This document shows positions 63,635 through 64,000 of a stretch of 64,000 bases of DNA, piece after piece. Every line of letters begins with the position of its first letter. Within the stretch, counting starts at the first letter, position 1. The notes beneath the pieces are model-generated. The model ran no database searches, was not told the origin of the DNA, and saw only the letters and a program-made list of their open reading frames with translations. The position numbers and the translations under genes were made by a program. This stretch comes from Gammaproteobacteria bacterium (lineage in GTDB: Bacteria > Pseudomonadota > Gammaproteobacteria > UBA5861): contig JAKSCV010000108.1 in NCBI GenBank assembly GCA_022360445.1, positions 1 to 64,000 of the forward strand, given 5' to 3'.

Positions 63635-64000
63635 TTAAGCGTTGTAAAAGCCCCGATACCATTCCACGAAATTTTTAATGCCGGTTTCCACAGAGGTCGA
63701 GGGACGGTAGCCGACATCTTTTTCCAAGTCATCAACATCTGCATATGTGGCGGGCACATCACCGGGTTGAAGTGGCAGCATGTTTTTTTCTGCTTTTTTG
63801 TCCAGGCAGCTCTCCAATGTTTCAATGAAGTAGTTCAACTCAACCGGGTTATTACTGCCAATATTGTATAAGCGGTAAGGTGCTGCACTTGTGCCAGGGT
63901 CCGGGTTGTCACCTGTCCAGTTGTCATTGGGCGTGGCGATTTTATCCAAAGTGCGTATCACGCCTTCCACGATGTCATCGATGTAAGTGAAGTCCCGCTT
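63635..64000 (-). CDS. NAD-dependent epimerase, UDP-glucuronate 4-epimerase-like, C-terminal fragment
   Basis: The C-terminal 121 residues of an extended-SDR nucleotide-sugar epimerase; the gene continues beyond the right edge. It opens in frame with [20 protein letters not shown], the substrate-binding segment of UDP-glucuronate/galacturonate epimerases. [32 protein letters not shown] and [19 protein letters not shown] follow. The product would feed capsule, LPS or exopolysaccharide synthesis, perhaps the start of a polysaccharide locus outside the window. Confidence 0.92.
   Translation of the reverse strand, partial: KRDFTYIDDIVEGVIRTLDKIATPNDNWTGDNPDPGTSAAPYRLYNIGSNNPVELNYFIETLESCLDKKAEKNMLPLQPGDVPATYADVDDLEKDVGYRPSTSVETGIKNFVEWYRGFYNA

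Overview
The window looks like the chromosome of a marine-type gammaproteobacterium (Pseudomonadales/Oceanospirillales-like); the genus is not resolved. The case rests on gene order and protein character: a ruvB-[xdhC-like]-ybgC-tolQRAB-pal-cpoB cluster, a holD-like/rimI pair, aroK-aroB-damX, metG, a trp operon with a ribosome-type leader peptide, and ilvBHC followed by pssA and leuA. Nearly everything is ordinary chromosomal coding sequence of intermediate base composition. There are no phage genes, complete IS elements, CRISPR arrays or rRNA.

Layout. 0-2.3 kb: 5' end of a MerR regulator with a self-regulation-type promoter, then metG. 2.5-4 kb: an orphan Wzz-like polysaccharide copolymerase. 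4-8.9 kb (minus strand): trpL-trpE-[voltage-gated cation channel]-trpG-trpD-trpC. 9-12.5 kb: three acyl-CoA dehydrogenases directly upstream of ruvB. 12.5-20 kb: ruvB, an XdhC-like protein, the Tol-Pal envelope cluster and tRNA-Lys. 20-30.7 kb: pckA, a BepA-like protease, a TusA-like protein, ilvBHC, pssA, leuA, a HolD-like gene and rimI. 30.9-34.7 kb: a PEP-CTERM-locus-type sugar transferase, an unusual adenylate-forming acyl-CoA ligase, tatD. 34.7-38.9 kb is accessory in character: a broken DUF302 gene, a GH43-like lipoprotein, a 135-bp MITE-like inverted-repeat element, a membrane-anchored protein with a putative prokaryotic YEATS domain, a methyltransferase and a tautomerase.

39-48.1 kb (minus strand) is a compact nine-gene operon: two paralogous acyl-CoA dehydrogenases, a DUF35 protein, an SCP2-type thiolase, two PaaK-like proteins (one lacking the ATP motif), an AMACR-like CaiB-family protein, an SDR and an enoyl-CoA hydratase. 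It reads as a CoA-thioester degradation pathway for an unidentified branched, alicyclic or polycyclic acid. A palindromic operator candidate lies in front of it. Upstream on the same strand is a NarL-type two-component system followed by a nitronate-monooxygenase-like flavoprotein. 52-57.9 kb: aroK-aroB-damX and a MoxR/CoxE-like AAA-VWA pair. 57.9-63.3 kb: two cyclic-di-GMP-type signalling proteins, one probably catalytically dead. The window ends inside a nucleotide-sugar epimerase gene.

The best leads for something new are the nine-gene operon with its catalytic/degenerate ligase pair and Asp-type dehydrogenases, the Cav-like channel inside the trp operon, the small pYEATS membrane protein beside a MITE-like element, and the degenerate REC/GGDEF protein beside a six-PAS GGDEF-EAL protein.
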